In this document: in pieces, positions 42,806-52,138 of the stretch
How the letters are laid out: each line of letters opens with the position of its first letter
How positions within the stretch are numbered: position 1 is the stretch's first letter
Source of the DNA: Mycolicibacterium rufum
GTDB taxonomy: Bacteria > Actinomycetota > Actinomycetes > Mycobacteriales > Mycobacteriaceae
Reading direction: 5' to 3'
DNA: 64,000 nt
NCBI RefSeq assembly: GCF_022374875.2
Contig: NZ_CP092427.2
Location: 4,216,001 to 4,280,000, forward strand
Translations under genes and position numbers: made by a program
The notes under the pieces: model-generated
The model's input: only the letters and a program-made list of their open reading frames with translations
Told to the model about the DNA's origin: nothing
Database searches by the model: none

Positions 42806-43572
42806 ACCAACTGGCACCCGAGGCCGCGACGGAATCGAAGGGCGCGGTGAAGATCCGCATCGAGGGGCTCAAGAAGTCCTTCGGTGACCTGGTGGTGCTC
42901 GACGGCATCACCACGACCGTCAAGGAGGGCGAAGTCGTCTGCGTCATCGGGCCGTCGGGCTCGGGCAAGTCGACGTTCCTGCGCTGCCTCAACAAACTCG
43001 AGGACATCACCGGCGGCACCGTCGTCATCGACGAGTTCGACCTGACGGACAAGAGGATCGACCTGGACAAGGTGCGCCAGCGCATCGGCATGGTGTTCCA
43101 GCACTTCAACCTGTTCCCGCACATGACGGTGATCGACAACGTCACGCTGGCGCCGCTGCTGACCAAGAAGATGGACAAGGCTGCGGCCGAGAAGCGGGCC
43201 ATGGAACTGCTCGGGCAGGTCGGGCTCGCCGAGAAGGCACACGTCAAACCCGCGACGCTGTCGGGCGGCCAGAAGCAGCGGGTGGCGATCGCCCGGGCGC
43301 TGGCGATGAACCCGTCGATCATGCTGTTCGACGAGGCGACCAGCGCGCTCGACCCGGAGATGGTCGGCGACGTGCTGGAAGTGCTGCGCACACTGGCCGC
43401 CGAGGGCATGACCATGGTGGTGGTGACCCACGAGATGGGCTTCGCGCGGGAGGTGGCGTCCCGGGTGATCTTCATGGCCGATGGCAACATCGTCGAAGAC
43501 GACACGCCCGCCGAGGTGTTCGACCACCCCAAGCACCCCCGGCTGCAGGACTTCCTGTCCAAGGTGCTCTGA
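42802..43572 (+). CDS. Polar amino-acid ABC transporter ATPase (GlnQ-like)
   Basis: The product (256 aa) has Walker [10 protein letters not shown] (50-58), Q-loop [10 protein letters not shown], signature LSGGQKQR, Walker [15 protein letters not shown] and H-loop [10 protein letters not shown]. This pattern, with the partner permease, is diagnostic of the PAAT family. It powers the upstream fused transporter. Confidence 0.93.
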   Translation: MNQLAPEAATESKGAVKIRIEGLKKSFGDLVVLDGITTTVKEGEVVCVIGPSGSGKSTFLRCLNKLEDITGGTVVIDEFDLTDKRIDLDKVRQRIGMVFQHFNLFPHMTVIDNVTLAPLLTKKMDKAAAEKRAMELLGQVGLAEKAHVKPATLSGGQKQRVAIARALAMNPSIMLFDEATSALDPEMVGDVLEVLRTLAAEGMTMVVVTHEMGFAREVASRVIFMADGNIVEDDTPAEVFDHPKHPRLQDFLSKVL

Positions 43573-43622
43573 CGCCGCCGACATCAGGGAATTTCTCCCC
43601 GGAGGTGGTGTTGACTGGTGGC

Positions 43623-44045
43623 ATGACTGAGCAACCGCAGCTGAGCCCCACCGACTGGGTTCGCGACCAGACCAAGCAGATCCTCGAGCAGGGCACCACC
43701 GATGGCGTCGAGATCATGGACAGGCCCGTTGTGCTGTTCACGACGGTCGGCGCGAAGTCCGGCCAGAAGCGTTACGTGCCGCTGATGCGCGTCGAGGAGA
43801 ACGGCAAGTACGCGATGGTCGCGTCCAAGGGCGGCGACCCGCAGCACCCGTCCTGGTACCACAACGTCAAGGCCAACTCGGCGGTGACGGTGCAGGACGG
43901 GACCGAGATCCGCGAGATGACCGCGCGCGAACTCTCCGGTGACGAGCGCGAGCACTGGTGGGCGCTCGCCGTCGAGGCCTACCCGCCGTACGCGGAGTAC
44001 CAGACGAAGACCGACCGGCAGATCCCCGTTTTCGTCGTCGAGTAG
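43623..44045 (+). CDS. DUF385 family F420-type nitroreductase
   Basis: The product (140 aa) has the family motifs VVLFTTVGAKSGQKRYVPLM, MVASKGGDPQHPSWYHNVKA and YPPYAEYQTKTDRQIPVF. It is closer to canonical Ddn-like proteins than the two copies near the island. It probably uses F420H2 to reduce quinones or nitro compounds. The ATG at 43623 lies after the rather distant CCGGAGGTGG. Confidence 0.85.
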   Translation: MTEQPQLSPTDWVRDQTKQILEQGTTDGVEIMDRPVVLFTTVGAKSGQKRYVPLMRVEENGKYAMVASKGGDPQHPSWYHNVKANSAVTVQDGTEIREMTARELSGDEREHWWALAVEAYPPYAEYQTKTDRQIPVFVVE

Positions 44046-44287
44046 CTGCTGCGGGGCTGGTGCCGCCGACAGTCGTTTGCGGATATCAGCCCCCGGCGCC
44101 CCCGAAGCCATTTGCGCCGACGTTAATAGCGAGCCTCAGCGCGCAAGATATGCACGGAATATGACGAAACGATGAGCGGTTCGGGCGATTTGCTACGGGT
44201 CTGATCACATTCCGGTTACGGTGATTGCTGCCGTCAACCCGTGATCCTTGCTGGACCCCCGGCGGGGACGCTTCCGAAAGGGGCGCC

Positions 44288-45817
44288 ATGCCTTCCGTTC
44301 GTCCATTCGTCACGGCGGGAGTGGCGCTCGTGGGCGCCAGCGTCATCGCCGTCTCACCCGTCACCCCGACGTCCAGCCAGATCCGGACCGTCGGCATGGA
44401 CGTCGACCTCGTCGCCGCCACCACCAACACCTACTGCCAGGGCGTGTCCGGCACGCTCTGCGAGACGGCGAACACCGAGCAGACCCTCGGCGCGCCGGCG
44501 ACAGCCGCGGCGGCAGCCGCGCCGAACCTGTTCAACATCCCCGCGAACCTGTTCATCGCGCTGGCCAACGTGCCCTACAACTTCTTCAACGCGCTGGGGC
44601 AGGGCGACGTCAACCTCGGCGATCTGCCCGACAGCGGGTTCAGCTTCACCAACTCCCGCGACGGCATCGACCTGAACCAGACCGGCGTGGTCGGGCTGAC
44701 CGCAGACCTCGAATACGGTGGCAGCTGGTGGGTCTACCACCCCTTCAACGTGCTCGGCACCGACTCGGCCGACATCGCCCGCTACCAGTCGCTGGTCAAC
44801 GTGCTGTTGCCGTTCCCGGCGCTGTCGGTCGGCCTGGGCAACATCCTCGCGACGGTGGCGGCCTCGCAGCTGCCGATGAACGTGGGCTGCACGGGCACCA
44901 ACGTCGGCGGCTGCGACCACCCCGAGCAGATCCTGTCCACGATGTTCGACCTGCGCCACATCGTCGCGCTGTTCTCCCCGGGTGGCTATACGTTCCCCGC
45001 CGTCAAGAATCCGATCACGTGCAGCAGTGACGGGCTGTGTGACATCAAGGATCCCGACGGGGTGCCCGAGCCGTGGTCGGAGCAGAACTACGCGCTGAAC
45101 CTGTTCGATCCGTTCGAGAACTTCTACAACAGCCTGCTCGAGACGCCCGACTTCAGCCAGATCAAGCTGCCGACGCTGCAGATGATCGTCACCACGATCA
45201 CCGGACTGCTGCGCGGCCTCAACACGGCGTTCAACCCGTTCGTCGTCGGCACCCAGTGCGGCCTGTGCTCCCTGTTCGTCAAGGTGCCGCCCGGCGAGAC
45301 CCGCCCGGGCCCGATCAATCCGGGCGCCGAGATCCCCGGCCGGCCGGGCACGCCGACCGCGACGCTGCTCGCCGCCGAGGAAACCGCCACGGCCGACGAA
45401 GCGAAAGCATCGGCGCGCGAGGAGAATTCGGCCACGGAACCGAGCGGCGCCGACGCGACGACCGAGCCCGCCGCCGACACGGAGGAGCCTGCGCAGGAGG
45501 ATGTCGCGGACGCCCGGGATGCCGGTGAGGTGACGCCGGAACCCGACGTCGTCGACGAGGACGTCGACCAGGACGCCGCCGATGACGCCGCCGACGAGGC
45601 GTCCGCCGCCGACGAGGCGTCCGCCGCCGGCGCCGCCGATGAGGCCGCCGACGAGGCCGCCGACGACTCGGACGCCCCCGTGGCACGGGACGACGCGGAT
45701 GCCTCTGCGGCCAAGGACGACGACACCGGCGGGTCCGGCGCCGCCGGAGCTCCGTCGGGCACGGCGGGCGCCTCGAACGCGGGCACCACGGGTGGCGCGT
45801 CCGGCGCCGACGACTGA
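44288..45817 (+). CDS. Secreted protein with acidic Ala/Asp/Glu repeat tail
   Basis: The product has 509 residues from the ATG at 44288, after AAAGGGG. A signal peptide (VTAGVALVGASVIAVSP) is followed by a globular part (about 40-350) with six or more cysteines and hydrophobic segments like NLFNIPANLFIALANVPYNF. The last 150 residues are disordered and acidic, with repeats of DEASAADEASAAGAADEAAD type. Homologues occur in mycobacteria as proteins of unknown function. It is convergent with the PE-PPE gene. Confidence 0.65.
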   Translation: MPSVRPFVTAGVALVGASVIAVSPVTPTSSQIRTVGMDVDLVAATTNTYCQGVSGTLCETANTEQTLGAPATAAAAAAPNLFNIPANLFIALANVPYNFFNALGQGDVNLGDLPDSGFSFTNSRDGIDLNQTGVVGLTADLEYGGSWWVYHPFNVLGTDSADIARYQSLVNVLLPFPALSVGLGNILATVAASQLPMNVGCTGTNVGGCDHPEQILSTMFDLRHIVALFSPGGYTFPAVKNPITCSSDGLCDIKDPDGVPEPWSEQNYALNLFDPFENFYNSLLETPDFSQIKLPTLQMIVTTITGLLRGLNTAFNPFVVGTQCGLCSLFVKVPPGETRPGPINPGAEIPGRPGTPTATLLAAEETATADEAKASAREENSATEPSGADATTEPAADTEEPAQEDVADARDAGEVTPEPDVVDEDVDQDAADDAADEASAADEASAAGAADEAADEAADDSDAPVARDDADASAAKDDDTGGSGAAGAPSGTAGASNAGTTGGASGADD

Positions 45818-45821
45818 AAGC

Positions 45822-46811
45822 TCAGGACGCTGCGGCGTCCGCGGTGTCGGCGCCGGCGGACCGCGGAGCGGTCGACGCCGTCGGGCGCTGTGGATGCCAG
45901 CGGTTCGCCTGACGGGCGGTCCGGCGTTCTGCGGCATCGGCCTTACGGTCCTGCCAGCGGATGCGGCGCGGCTCCTGCCGGTCCGACGCCTCGGTCGCCT
46001 CGGTCGTCTTGGTTGCCGCGGTCGCGTCGACGGTGGTTGTCTGATTGCGCTTGTAGGCCCGGTCGACGATCGGCCGCAGTTTGGCGTCGAGTTGGGCGAT
46101 CCTGTCCGGGTCCGCGCCCTTCTGCAGCATCGGTTGCAGCAGCGGCAACACCGGGGTGGGAATGAGGATGCTGGTGGTCACCCCGCCCCGGGAGTTCGGC
46201 TCCGAGACCGTGATGTGGTCGGCGGGCACCTGCGAGATGTCGTAGTAGGCCATCGGGACGTGCAGCAGGAAGGCGCCCATGACCGCGTTGACGGCGGCGA
46301 GCCCGTTGAACGGGTTGTCCGGCCAGTCGGCGATGCCGTCGTACTCGGCTTTGACCACCTTGAGGTTGTACGGCGTCTCGGGCAGCGGCTGGTACTTCAC
46401 CCCGGTGCCGCGGTACCAGCGGGGGCTGATGCCGCCGTACACCGCCGCGTCCAGCTCCGTCGGCGCCGGCGGGTTCGGATCCTGGTCCAGCATCCGCAGC
46501 ACGTTGTAGATCACCGGCGAGCCGGCCGACACGCTGCCGATCGTCGTGGGCCCCGCGGTGTCGTACACCGCGGCGTAGAGGTTGGCGGTGCCGACGTCGA
46601 CGGAGTACTTGAACCGGTTCACCTGTCCCGGGAACGCGACGTTGACCCGGGTGTAGTCGGCGAAGTAGCCGCCCATCGCGGTGGCCATGTCCTCGTCGGT
46701 CAGGACGTGGTATTTGCCGGCGCCGCCGACGAGCAACGCGGTCGCGGCGTGCGCCGTGGCGGGGGAGATGGCCAGCAGGCTCAGGGCCAGCAGGATGACG
46801 AGTCTCTTCAT
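45822..46811 (-). CDS. Exported PE-PPE domain serine esterase
   Basis: The product (329 aa) has a signal peptide ending ATAHAA and then the PE-PPE alpha/beta-hydrolase domain (about 24-250) with the nucleophile elbow SVSAGSPVIYNVL. Related mycobacterial proteins are esterases acting on medium-chain acyl groups at the cell surface. No PE or PPE domain precedes it. The C-terminal 70 residues are basic and disordered. Confidence 0.82.
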   Translation of the reverse strand: MKRLVILLALSLLAISPATAHAATALLVGGAGKYHVLTDEDMATAMGGYFADYTRVNVAFPGQVNRFKYSVDVGTANLYAAVYDTAGPTTIGSVSAGSPVIYNVLRMLDQDPNPPAPTELDAAVYGGISPRWYRGTGVKYQPLPETPYNLKVVKAEYDGIADWPDNPFNGLAAVNAVMGAFLLHVPMAYYDISQVPADHITVSEPNSRGGVTTSILIPTPVLPLLQPMLQKGADPDRIAQLDAKLRPIVDRAYKRNQTTTVDATAATKTTEATEASDRQEPRRIRWQDRKADAAERRTARQANRWHPQRPTASTAPRSAGADTADAAAS

Positions 46812-46906
46812 CGAAGGGTTCCCCTGTCCTCCGGACCGCCGCGTCGCGGTCGTCTGACCAGTGTGGCGCGCTGACGGCCCGGTGGGGGCGAGTTTGCGGG
46901 TTCGAT

Positions 46907-47692
46907 TCAGGGCTGCACGGACGACGGCGCGACGGGGACGTCGAACGACGTGTCGGGGTAGGGCTCAGGGGTGAGGGTGTAGTGCCACCATTCCTTGTCG
47001 TAGTTCTTCAGCCCGTGCTGGGCGAGCCCGCTCGCGAGGAGCAGGCGGTTCTCCCGCTGCACGCCCTGAACGCGCGGATCGAGGGTGTGGGCGAGGGTGT
47101 CGAAACAGTCGTAGCCGGTGCCCATGTCGATGCCGGTGTCGGCAAAGCGCCGGCCCGCGGGCGCCGTGCAGTCGACCAATGGCTGCCCGGCCACATAACC
47201 AGGTTCGGCGCGGGCGGGCAGGGCGACGAGCGTGAGATCGACCGTGCCTGCCCTGCTGTGGCCGGACTTCTCGGCGATGTACCCGTCGGCGAACAGTCGT
47301 GTCTTGTCCACCCGCGGGTAGAACTCGGCCTTCATCGCTTGATCGGCGAGGTCGCGCGCCCACGCGACGAACTCGTCGACCGCCCGCTGCGGGCGGTAGC
47401 AGTCGTACATCTTGAGCGAATATCCACGCGCGAGGAAGTCCCGCTGCGCGTCGCGCAGCGCCTCGGCGGCCGGCCGGGCCAGCAGGCACATCGGCGCCTC
47501 GTATCCGTCGACGCGGTGGCCGGTGAAGTTGTGGTCGGTGGCATACCGGATGTCGAGCAGGATCGACGGGTCGACGTCGCTGATCGAGACGAGGTCGGGC
47601 GGCGCGGGACCGGGCTCGGCCGCCGCCGACGGCGCCGCGGACGCCGCGAGCACCGCGCCGACGACAAGCGCGGCAAGACGTGGCATGCGCAT
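46907..47692 (-). CDS. ddpX: Exported D-Ala-D-Ala dipeptidase (VanX/DdpX type)
   Basis: The product (261 aa) has a signal peptide ending SAAAEP. The zinc-site motifs of the family are present: KSGHSRAGTVDLTL (S-x-H-x-x-G-x-x-x-D) and KEWWHYTL, together with MYDCYRPQRAVDEF. It cleaves D-alanyl-D-alanine, probably from peptidoglycan turnover, outside the membrane. Its ATG shares a base with the stop of the DUF427 gene (TGATG). Confidence 0.85.
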   Translation of the reverse strand: MRMPRLAALVVGAVLAASAAPSAAAEPGPAPPDLVSISDVDPSILLDIRYATDHNFTGHRVDGYEAPMCLLARPAAEALRDAQRDFLARGYSLKMYDCYRPQRAVDEFVAWARDLADQAMKAEFYPRVDKTRLFADGYIAEKSGHSRAGTVDLTLVALPARAEPGYVAGQPLVDCTAPAGRRFADTGIDMGTGYDCFDTLAHTLDPRVQGVQRENRLLLASGLAQHGLKNYDKEWWHYTLTPEPYPDTSFDVPVAPSSVQP

Positions 47693-48471
47693 CAGCTGAA
47701 GTGAGTTCGCGGACGCGCCAACGGTTTTCCGTCGACGGTGAGGTCCACCTTCTCGTTGTAGAACGCCACCAGGTTCGCGATCGGAGCGACTGCGGGCAGC
47801 GGCGTGTGATAGGTCCAGGCGATGTCGTCGTGCACCGTGCCGGCCACCTCGGCCGACCAGTACTCGGAGGTGACGCCCTTGTAGGGGCACAGGGTCTGGG
47901 TCTGCGACGGGTGCAGGTGTTCGAACGAGATGTCCGTCCGGTCGATGTAATACCGTGTGGGCAAGCCGGTTTCGAACAGCAACACGGGGCTGTGGGTGTC
48001 GGCGACCGTGATGCCGCCGATCGCGACGGTGACGTGGCGGTGTGAGCGCAGCGCGTCGACCCGCGCGTACGGGTTGCGGGGGTGGCCGTGAATCGGCTCG
48101 TCCCTCTCGAACCAGTCCAGTGCGTCCCAGGTGAACCGCACCAGGCCGGCGACCGGACCGTCACCGTCGTCGAAGACCCGCGCCGCCGCGGGCACGGTCT
48201 GGCCGTCGGCGGTCAGTGCGAACGTCCGCGACGGGCCGAGTTGCACCCGCTGCGGATGGTTTTCGTCGATCAGGAAGCCGGCCGCGACGTCGGCGAGCGG
48301 GATGTAGTACTGCGGGTAGTACGGCAGCTCCCACACGTACCGCGCCGCGGTGGTGTCGAACACCAGCTTGCCGCCGAGGAATCCGCGCACCCGCCGCGGT
48401 GCCGGTTCCACGCGGCCCCGCGCGGCGGCGGGTGGCGGATAGTCCGGTGGTGGTGCGGCGTCGATGCTCAC
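47692..48471 (-). CDS. DUF427 domain protein (tandem)
   Basis: The product has 259 residues from the GTG at 48471. DUF427 hallmarks occur twice: FDTTAARYVWELPYYPQYYI, then TRYYIDRTDISFEHLHPSQT and CPYKGVTSEYW. The domain is common in actinobacteria and of unknown function. Translational coupling with the dipeptidase gene suggests a shared role. Confidence 0.82.
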   Translation of the reverse strand: MSIDAAPPPDYPPPAAARGRVEPAPRRVRGFLGGKLVFDTTAARYVWELPYYPQYYIPLADVAAGFLIDENHPQRVQLGPSRTFALTADGQTVPAAARVFDDGDGPVAGLVRFTWDALDWFERDEPIHGHPRNPYARVDALRSHRHVTVAIGGITVADTHSPVLLFETGLPTRYYIDRTDISFEHLHPSQTQTLCPYKGVTSEYWSAEVAGTVHDDIAWTYHTPLPAVAPIANLVAFYNEKVDLTVDGKPLARPRTHFS

Positions 48472-48547
48472 CGTCGGTCCCCTCGTCGTGTGCCGATCTG
48501 CGAAACTGTATGCCCGGCTGTCCCAGCGGCGAAGGAGAATGCATCCC

Positions 48548-49861
48548 GTGACCGCGCGCGGCTCGCTCGTCCTCGCGGTGACCGCGACGCTGGCCGGAGT
48601 CGTCATCGGCATCATCGGCGGTGCGTTCCGCTGGTGCCTGCAGACCGCCGAGCGGCTGCGCCTGGACCTCGTCGACTGGGCGCATCACCTGCCCGGGCCC
48701 GGATGGCTGATCCCGGTCGTGGCTGCCGCCGCGGGAGCGGGACTGGCCGCGGTGTTCGTGCGTTGGCAGCCGCTGGCCGCCGGCAGCGGCATCCAGCATG
48801 TCGAGGCGGTCTACCACGGGCACGCACGCCCGCCGTTGCTCAGCCTGCTGTTCGCCAAGTTCGTCGGTGGCGTGCTCGCGATCGGGTCCGGGCTCGTTCT
48901 CGGCCGCGAAGGCCCCACGGTGCACATGGGGGCCGCCGTCGGCGCGCAGGCCGCCAAGCAGGCGCGCCTCCGCGACAGCGACATCCGGATGATGCAGACC
49001 GCGGTGGGCGGCGCCGGCCTGGCCGTCGCCTTCAACGCGCCGATCGCCGGCGTGGTGTTCGCCGTCGAAGAGGTGAGCAAGGCGTTCCGGCTGCAGATGG
49101 TGCTGGCCACCACGCTGGCCTCGGCCACGGCTGTCGGCTGCTCCCGGCTGATCCTGGGCAACCACCCCGACTTCGCCGTCGCGGCGATGCCCGCCCCCGC
49201 CCTGGCCTGGCTGCCGCTGTTCCTCGTGTTCGGTGTGCTGACCGGCCTCCTCGGCGCCGTCTACAACCAGACGGTGCTGTGGTTCCTCGACCACGTCACC
49301 GCGGTCGACCGCGTTCCCGCGCTGCTCAAGGCGCTGGTGATCGGGGCTCTCGTCGGGCTGGCCAGTGTGGTCGTGCCGATGTCGGTCGGCGACGGCCAGA
49401 CGCTGACGCAACTGCTGCTCAGCGGGCACAGCCTGGTGCTCGCCCTGGTCGCCGGCTACCTCGCGATCCGCTTCGTCGCCGGTCCGCTGTGCTACTCGGC
49501 GGCGCTGCCCGGTGGTCTGTTCGCACCGCTGCTGGCCGTCGGCGCGCTGTGGGGTGTGCTGTTCGTCGGCGTCTTCGGTCTCGTGTGGCCGCACGACGTG
49601 ACATCGCTGGCCATCCCGATGGCGATCGTCGGCATGGCGGCCTTCTTCTCGGCGACCGTTCGCGCGCCGGTGACGGGCATGGTGATCGTCATCGAGATGA
49701 CGGCCACCACGTCGGTCACCGTGCCGATGCTGGGCGCCACCGCCGCGGCGGTGCTCGCCGCGCAGCTGGTCCGATCACCGCCGATGTACGACAGCCTGCG
49801 CGAGCGCATGGTGCCGGACCGATCAGCCGACCCCGCGCCCGGAGATCAGGACGGGCAGTAG
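48548..49861 (+). CDS. clcA: ClC-type chloride channel/transporter
   Basis: The product has 437 residues from the GTG at 48548, 10 nt after AAGGAG. The ATG at 48539 is an alternative that sits almost on the ribosome binding site. ClC selectivity motifs are present: GSGIQHVEA (79-87), GREGP (119-123) with the gating glutamate E121, and PGGLFAP. It moves chloride, probably in exchange for protons. The 3' end overlaps the convergent DUF732 gene by 16 bp. Confidence 0.92.
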   Translation: MTARGSLVLAVTATLAGVVIGIIGGAFRWCLQTAERLRLDLVDWAHHLPGPGWLIPVVAAAAGAGLAAVFVRWQPLAAGSGIQHVEAVYHGHARPPLLSLLFAKFVGGVLAIGSGLVLGREGPTVHMGAAVGAQAAKQARLRDSDIRMMQTAVGGAGLAVAFNAPIAGVVFAVEEVSKAFRLQMVLATTLASATAVGCSRLILGNHPDFAVAAMPAPALAWLPLFLVFGVLTGLLGAVYNQTVLWFLDHVTAVDRVPALLKALVIGALVGLASVVVPMSVGDGQTLTQLLLSGHSLVLALVAGYLAIRFVAGPLCYSAALPGGLFAPLLAVGALWGVLFVGVFGLVWPHDVTSLAIPMAIVGMAAFFSATVRAPVTGMVIVIEMTATTSVTVPMLGATAAAVLAAQLVRSPPMYDSLRERMVPDRSADPAPGDQDGQ

Positions 49862-50154
49862 GTCTGGGTCGCCGCGCCGACGAAGAACCCGCTCTGCTCG
49901 ACCGTCCACCCGGCCGGCTCGCTGATCTCCACGGCCACCTGCTCGGGTGCCTGCCCGGCGCCGACGTAGTCGCAGACCGCCGACGCGAGATTGATCGCGT
50001 TCTCCTCGCTGGAGAACGGGATGCCTTCGTTCTCGATCACGTTGATGAAGATGTCGTCGTTCGGGTCCGCCACCGCGGGGGCCGCCAGTGCGGTGGCCAG
50101 ACCGGCGGCGGCTGACATGATCATGGACGCTGACATGATGACCGTGCGACGCAT
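49846..50154 (-). CDS. DUF732 family small secreted protein
   Basis: The product (102 aa) has a signal peptide (MRRTVIMSASMIMSAAAGLA, ending AVADP), then DIFINVIENEGIPFSSEENA and a disulphide-type Cys pair (AVCDYV, TYCPS). DUF732 proteins are abundant, uncharacterised exported mycobacterial proteins. Confidence 0.85.
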   Translation of the reverse strand: MRRTVIMSASMIMSAAAGLATALAAPAVADPNDDIFINVIENEGIPFSSEENAINLASAVCDYVGAGQAPEQVAVEISEPAGWTVEQSGFFVGAATQTYCPS

Positions 50155-50569
50155 GGCGCACCTCCTGTGAATTTGCTGACGGCGTGACGGTACGCCGGTG
50201 GGTGTGACCGGAACGTCAATTTCAGGAAATCCATTCGGGCTTCGTTCAGGGGAAACGACGCGGCGCGGAATGACAGCGATGTCGTTCCGGTGATGTTCCC
50301 ATCGTCGCTGACCAGGCCGCCGCTGACCCCCGCCTTCGGTCTCGTCGGAAGCCCCACGAAGAAATGATTCGTCGACTTTCGGTGATATCGGCACCGCAAC
50401 CGGATGACGTGAATGCGCATTCGATGCAAGGGAATTCGCCAGCACCGTGCCTCGCCCCTGCCGGGACAGGTGACCTCGGTCGCCACCTGGAGGGAACAAG
50501 GTCCTCACTGTGCCGCGGCCCATGTGATCGGGAAGCCGGCGGCCCTACCGTGATGAGCGGGAGCACACG
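50155..50569. other. Divergent 415-bp gap between the DUF732 and WS/DGAT genes
   Basis: No gene or clear RNA is visible. The region must hold the promoters of both flanking genes. GC-rich imperfect repeats are present but none stands out. Confidence 0.4.
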
Positions 50570-51928
50570 ATGAACGAATTCATGCGCAACACGGACGCCT
50601 TCACCTGGTCGATGGAGAGCGATCCACGGCTGAGGTCGACGGTGGTCACGGTCCTCGTCCTGGACCGCCCACCGGACTGGGACGACGTCCGCGACCGGTT
50701 CCGCCGGCTCAGCGGCGAGCTGCCGATGTTCCGGCAGAAAGTGGTCGACTCACCGCCGCCCGCGCCACCACGTTGGCAGGACTGCGAGGACTTCGACCTC
50801 GACTTCCACATGCGCCGGATCGGCGCCCCCGGGGACGCATCGTTCGCCGGCGTTCTCGAACTGGCCCGGCTGGCGCAGATGGAGGACTTCGACCGGGCCC
50901 GACCGCTGTGGAAGATCACGCTGATCGAGGGGCTCGCCGACGGAGGCGCCGCCGTGCTCTGCGCGTTCCACCACGCGCTCACCGACGGGGTGGGCGGGGT
51001 GCAGATCGCGATGGCGCTGTTCGGCCTGACCGACCTTCCGCCGCAGTCCGACGCGCCCGACGACGTGGCACGCCAGCCGCTGTTCGGCGAGTACTGGGAC
51101 GCCGCGCGCTACAGCGCCGGTCTGGTCGGTGGAGCGTTGGCCGGGGTGGCGACCCAGGTGCCGCGGCTCGTCGCCGACGGGATCCGCCATCCGGTGCAGA
51201 CCCTCGGCGCCGCCGCCGAGATGGCCACCTCGGTGTACCGGGTGGTGCGACCCGTGAACCAGACCGGCTCGTCGCTGATGACGCGGCGGACGCTCACCCG
51301 CCGCCTCGACGTGCTCGAGATCCCCATGCCGCCGCTGCGGGAAGCCGCGCACCGCAGCGGAGGCGCGCTCAACGACGCGTTCGTCGCGGGCGTGGCCGGG
51401 GGCCTGCGGATCTACCACGAGAAGCACGACGTCGGCGTCGGCGATCTGCACCTGACGATGCCGATCAGCCTGCGGGCCGACGACGACGCACCCGGCGGGA
51501 ACCGGATCACGCTGATGCGGTTCGACGTTCCGGTCGGCGTCAGCGACCCGGCGGACCGCATCCGGGCGGTGCACGACAGGACCGACCAGGTGCGTCACGA
51601 GAAGTCGTTGCCGCACACCCAGCTGATCGCCGGCTTCCTCAACCGCATGCCGCGCTGGTACATCGGGTCGATCCTGCGGCACGTCGATTTCCTGGCCAGT
51701 GACGTGCCCGGCATCCCCGTGCCCGTCAGCCTGGGTGGGGCGCACGTGCGGATGCAGTACGCGTTCGGGCCGACGATCGGCTCGGCCGTCAACGTCACGC
51801 TGCTGACCTACGTCGACACCTGCGCACTCGGCATCGACGTCGACACCGGGGCGATCCCCGACGTCGACCTGTTCACCGAATGCCTGCGCGCGGGCTTCGA
51901 CGAGGTGCTCGCACTGGCCGCGGACTGA
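50570..51928 (+). CDS. Wax ester synthase/diacylglycerol acyltransferase
   Basis: The product (452 aa) has the acyltransferase motif FHHALTDGVGG (HHxxxDG at 134-140) and the PLWKITLIEGL motif typical of mycobacterial Tgs/WS-DGAT enzymes, plus a C-terminal condensation-like half with LNDAFVAGVAGGLR. It esterifies diacylglycerol or fatty alcohols with acyl-CoA to make storage lipid. It stands alone, preceded by a long upstream region. Confidence 0.92.
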   Translation: MNEFMRNTDAFTWSMESDPRLRSTVVTVLVLDRPPDWDDVRDRFRRLSGELPMFRQKVVDSPPPAPPRWQDCEDFDLDFHMRRIGAPGDASFAGVLELARLAQMEDFDRARPLWKITLIEGLADGGAAVLCAFHHALTDGVGGVQIAMALFGLTDLPPQSDAPDDVARQPLFGEYWDAARYSAGLVGGALAGVATQVPRLVADGIRHPVQTLGAAAEMATSVYRVVRPVNQTGSSLMTRRTLTRRLDVLEIPMPPLREAAHRSGGALNDAFVAGVAGGLRIYHEKHDVGVGDLHLTMPISLRADDDAPGGNRITLMRFDVPVGVSDPADRIRAVHDRTDQVRHEKSLPHTQLIAGFLNRMPRWYIGSILRHVDFLASDVPGIPVPVSLGGAHVRMQYAFGPTIGSAVNVTLLTYVDTCALGIDVDTGAIPDVDLFTECLRAGFDEVLALAAD

Positions 51929-51929
51929 C

Positions 51930-52091
51930 TCAGTTCTCGTCGGGGATCTCGTTGCGGGTCTGCCAGCCGCCGGGCGCCTCGGGGTCGTCGTCCTGATGGT
52001 CGAGTTTGTCCTGCAGGTCCCGCTGTTCGGCGCTGGCCTTCGTCGCGTCCTCGGGCGTGGGCGGCGGCGTGCTGTTCTGTTCCACGGCCAC
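51930..52091 (-). CDS. Small acidic hydrophilic protein
   Basis: The product has 53 residues from the GTG at 52091 (a GTG at 52085 is an alternative). It is rich in Asp, Glu, Gln and Pro (EDATKASAEQRDLQDKLDHQ) and ends GGWQTRNEIPDEN. It diverges from the GNAT gene. Unknown function. Codon use fits the genome. Confidence 0.55.
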   Translation of the reverse strand: MAVEQNSTPPPTPEDATKASAEQRDLQDKLDHQDDDPEAPGGWQTRNEIPDEN

Positions 52092-52138
52092 CAGTTTTCT
52101 CCGTTGGCCGCAGATCCAAACCCCGACACAATGGCCGT

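Noticed and set aside
40706..42817. 703-codon minus-strand frame opposite the ABC transporter and PNPOx genes
   Set aside because: Low-complexity Asp/Arg/Val/Gln translation fully covered by well-supported plus-strand genes; a GC artefact.
41329..43572. 747-codon frame that would fuse a long extension to the ABC ATPase
   Set aside because: The first 490 codons are an out-of-frame reading of the transporter gene. The ATPase starts at the ATGA overlap at 42802.
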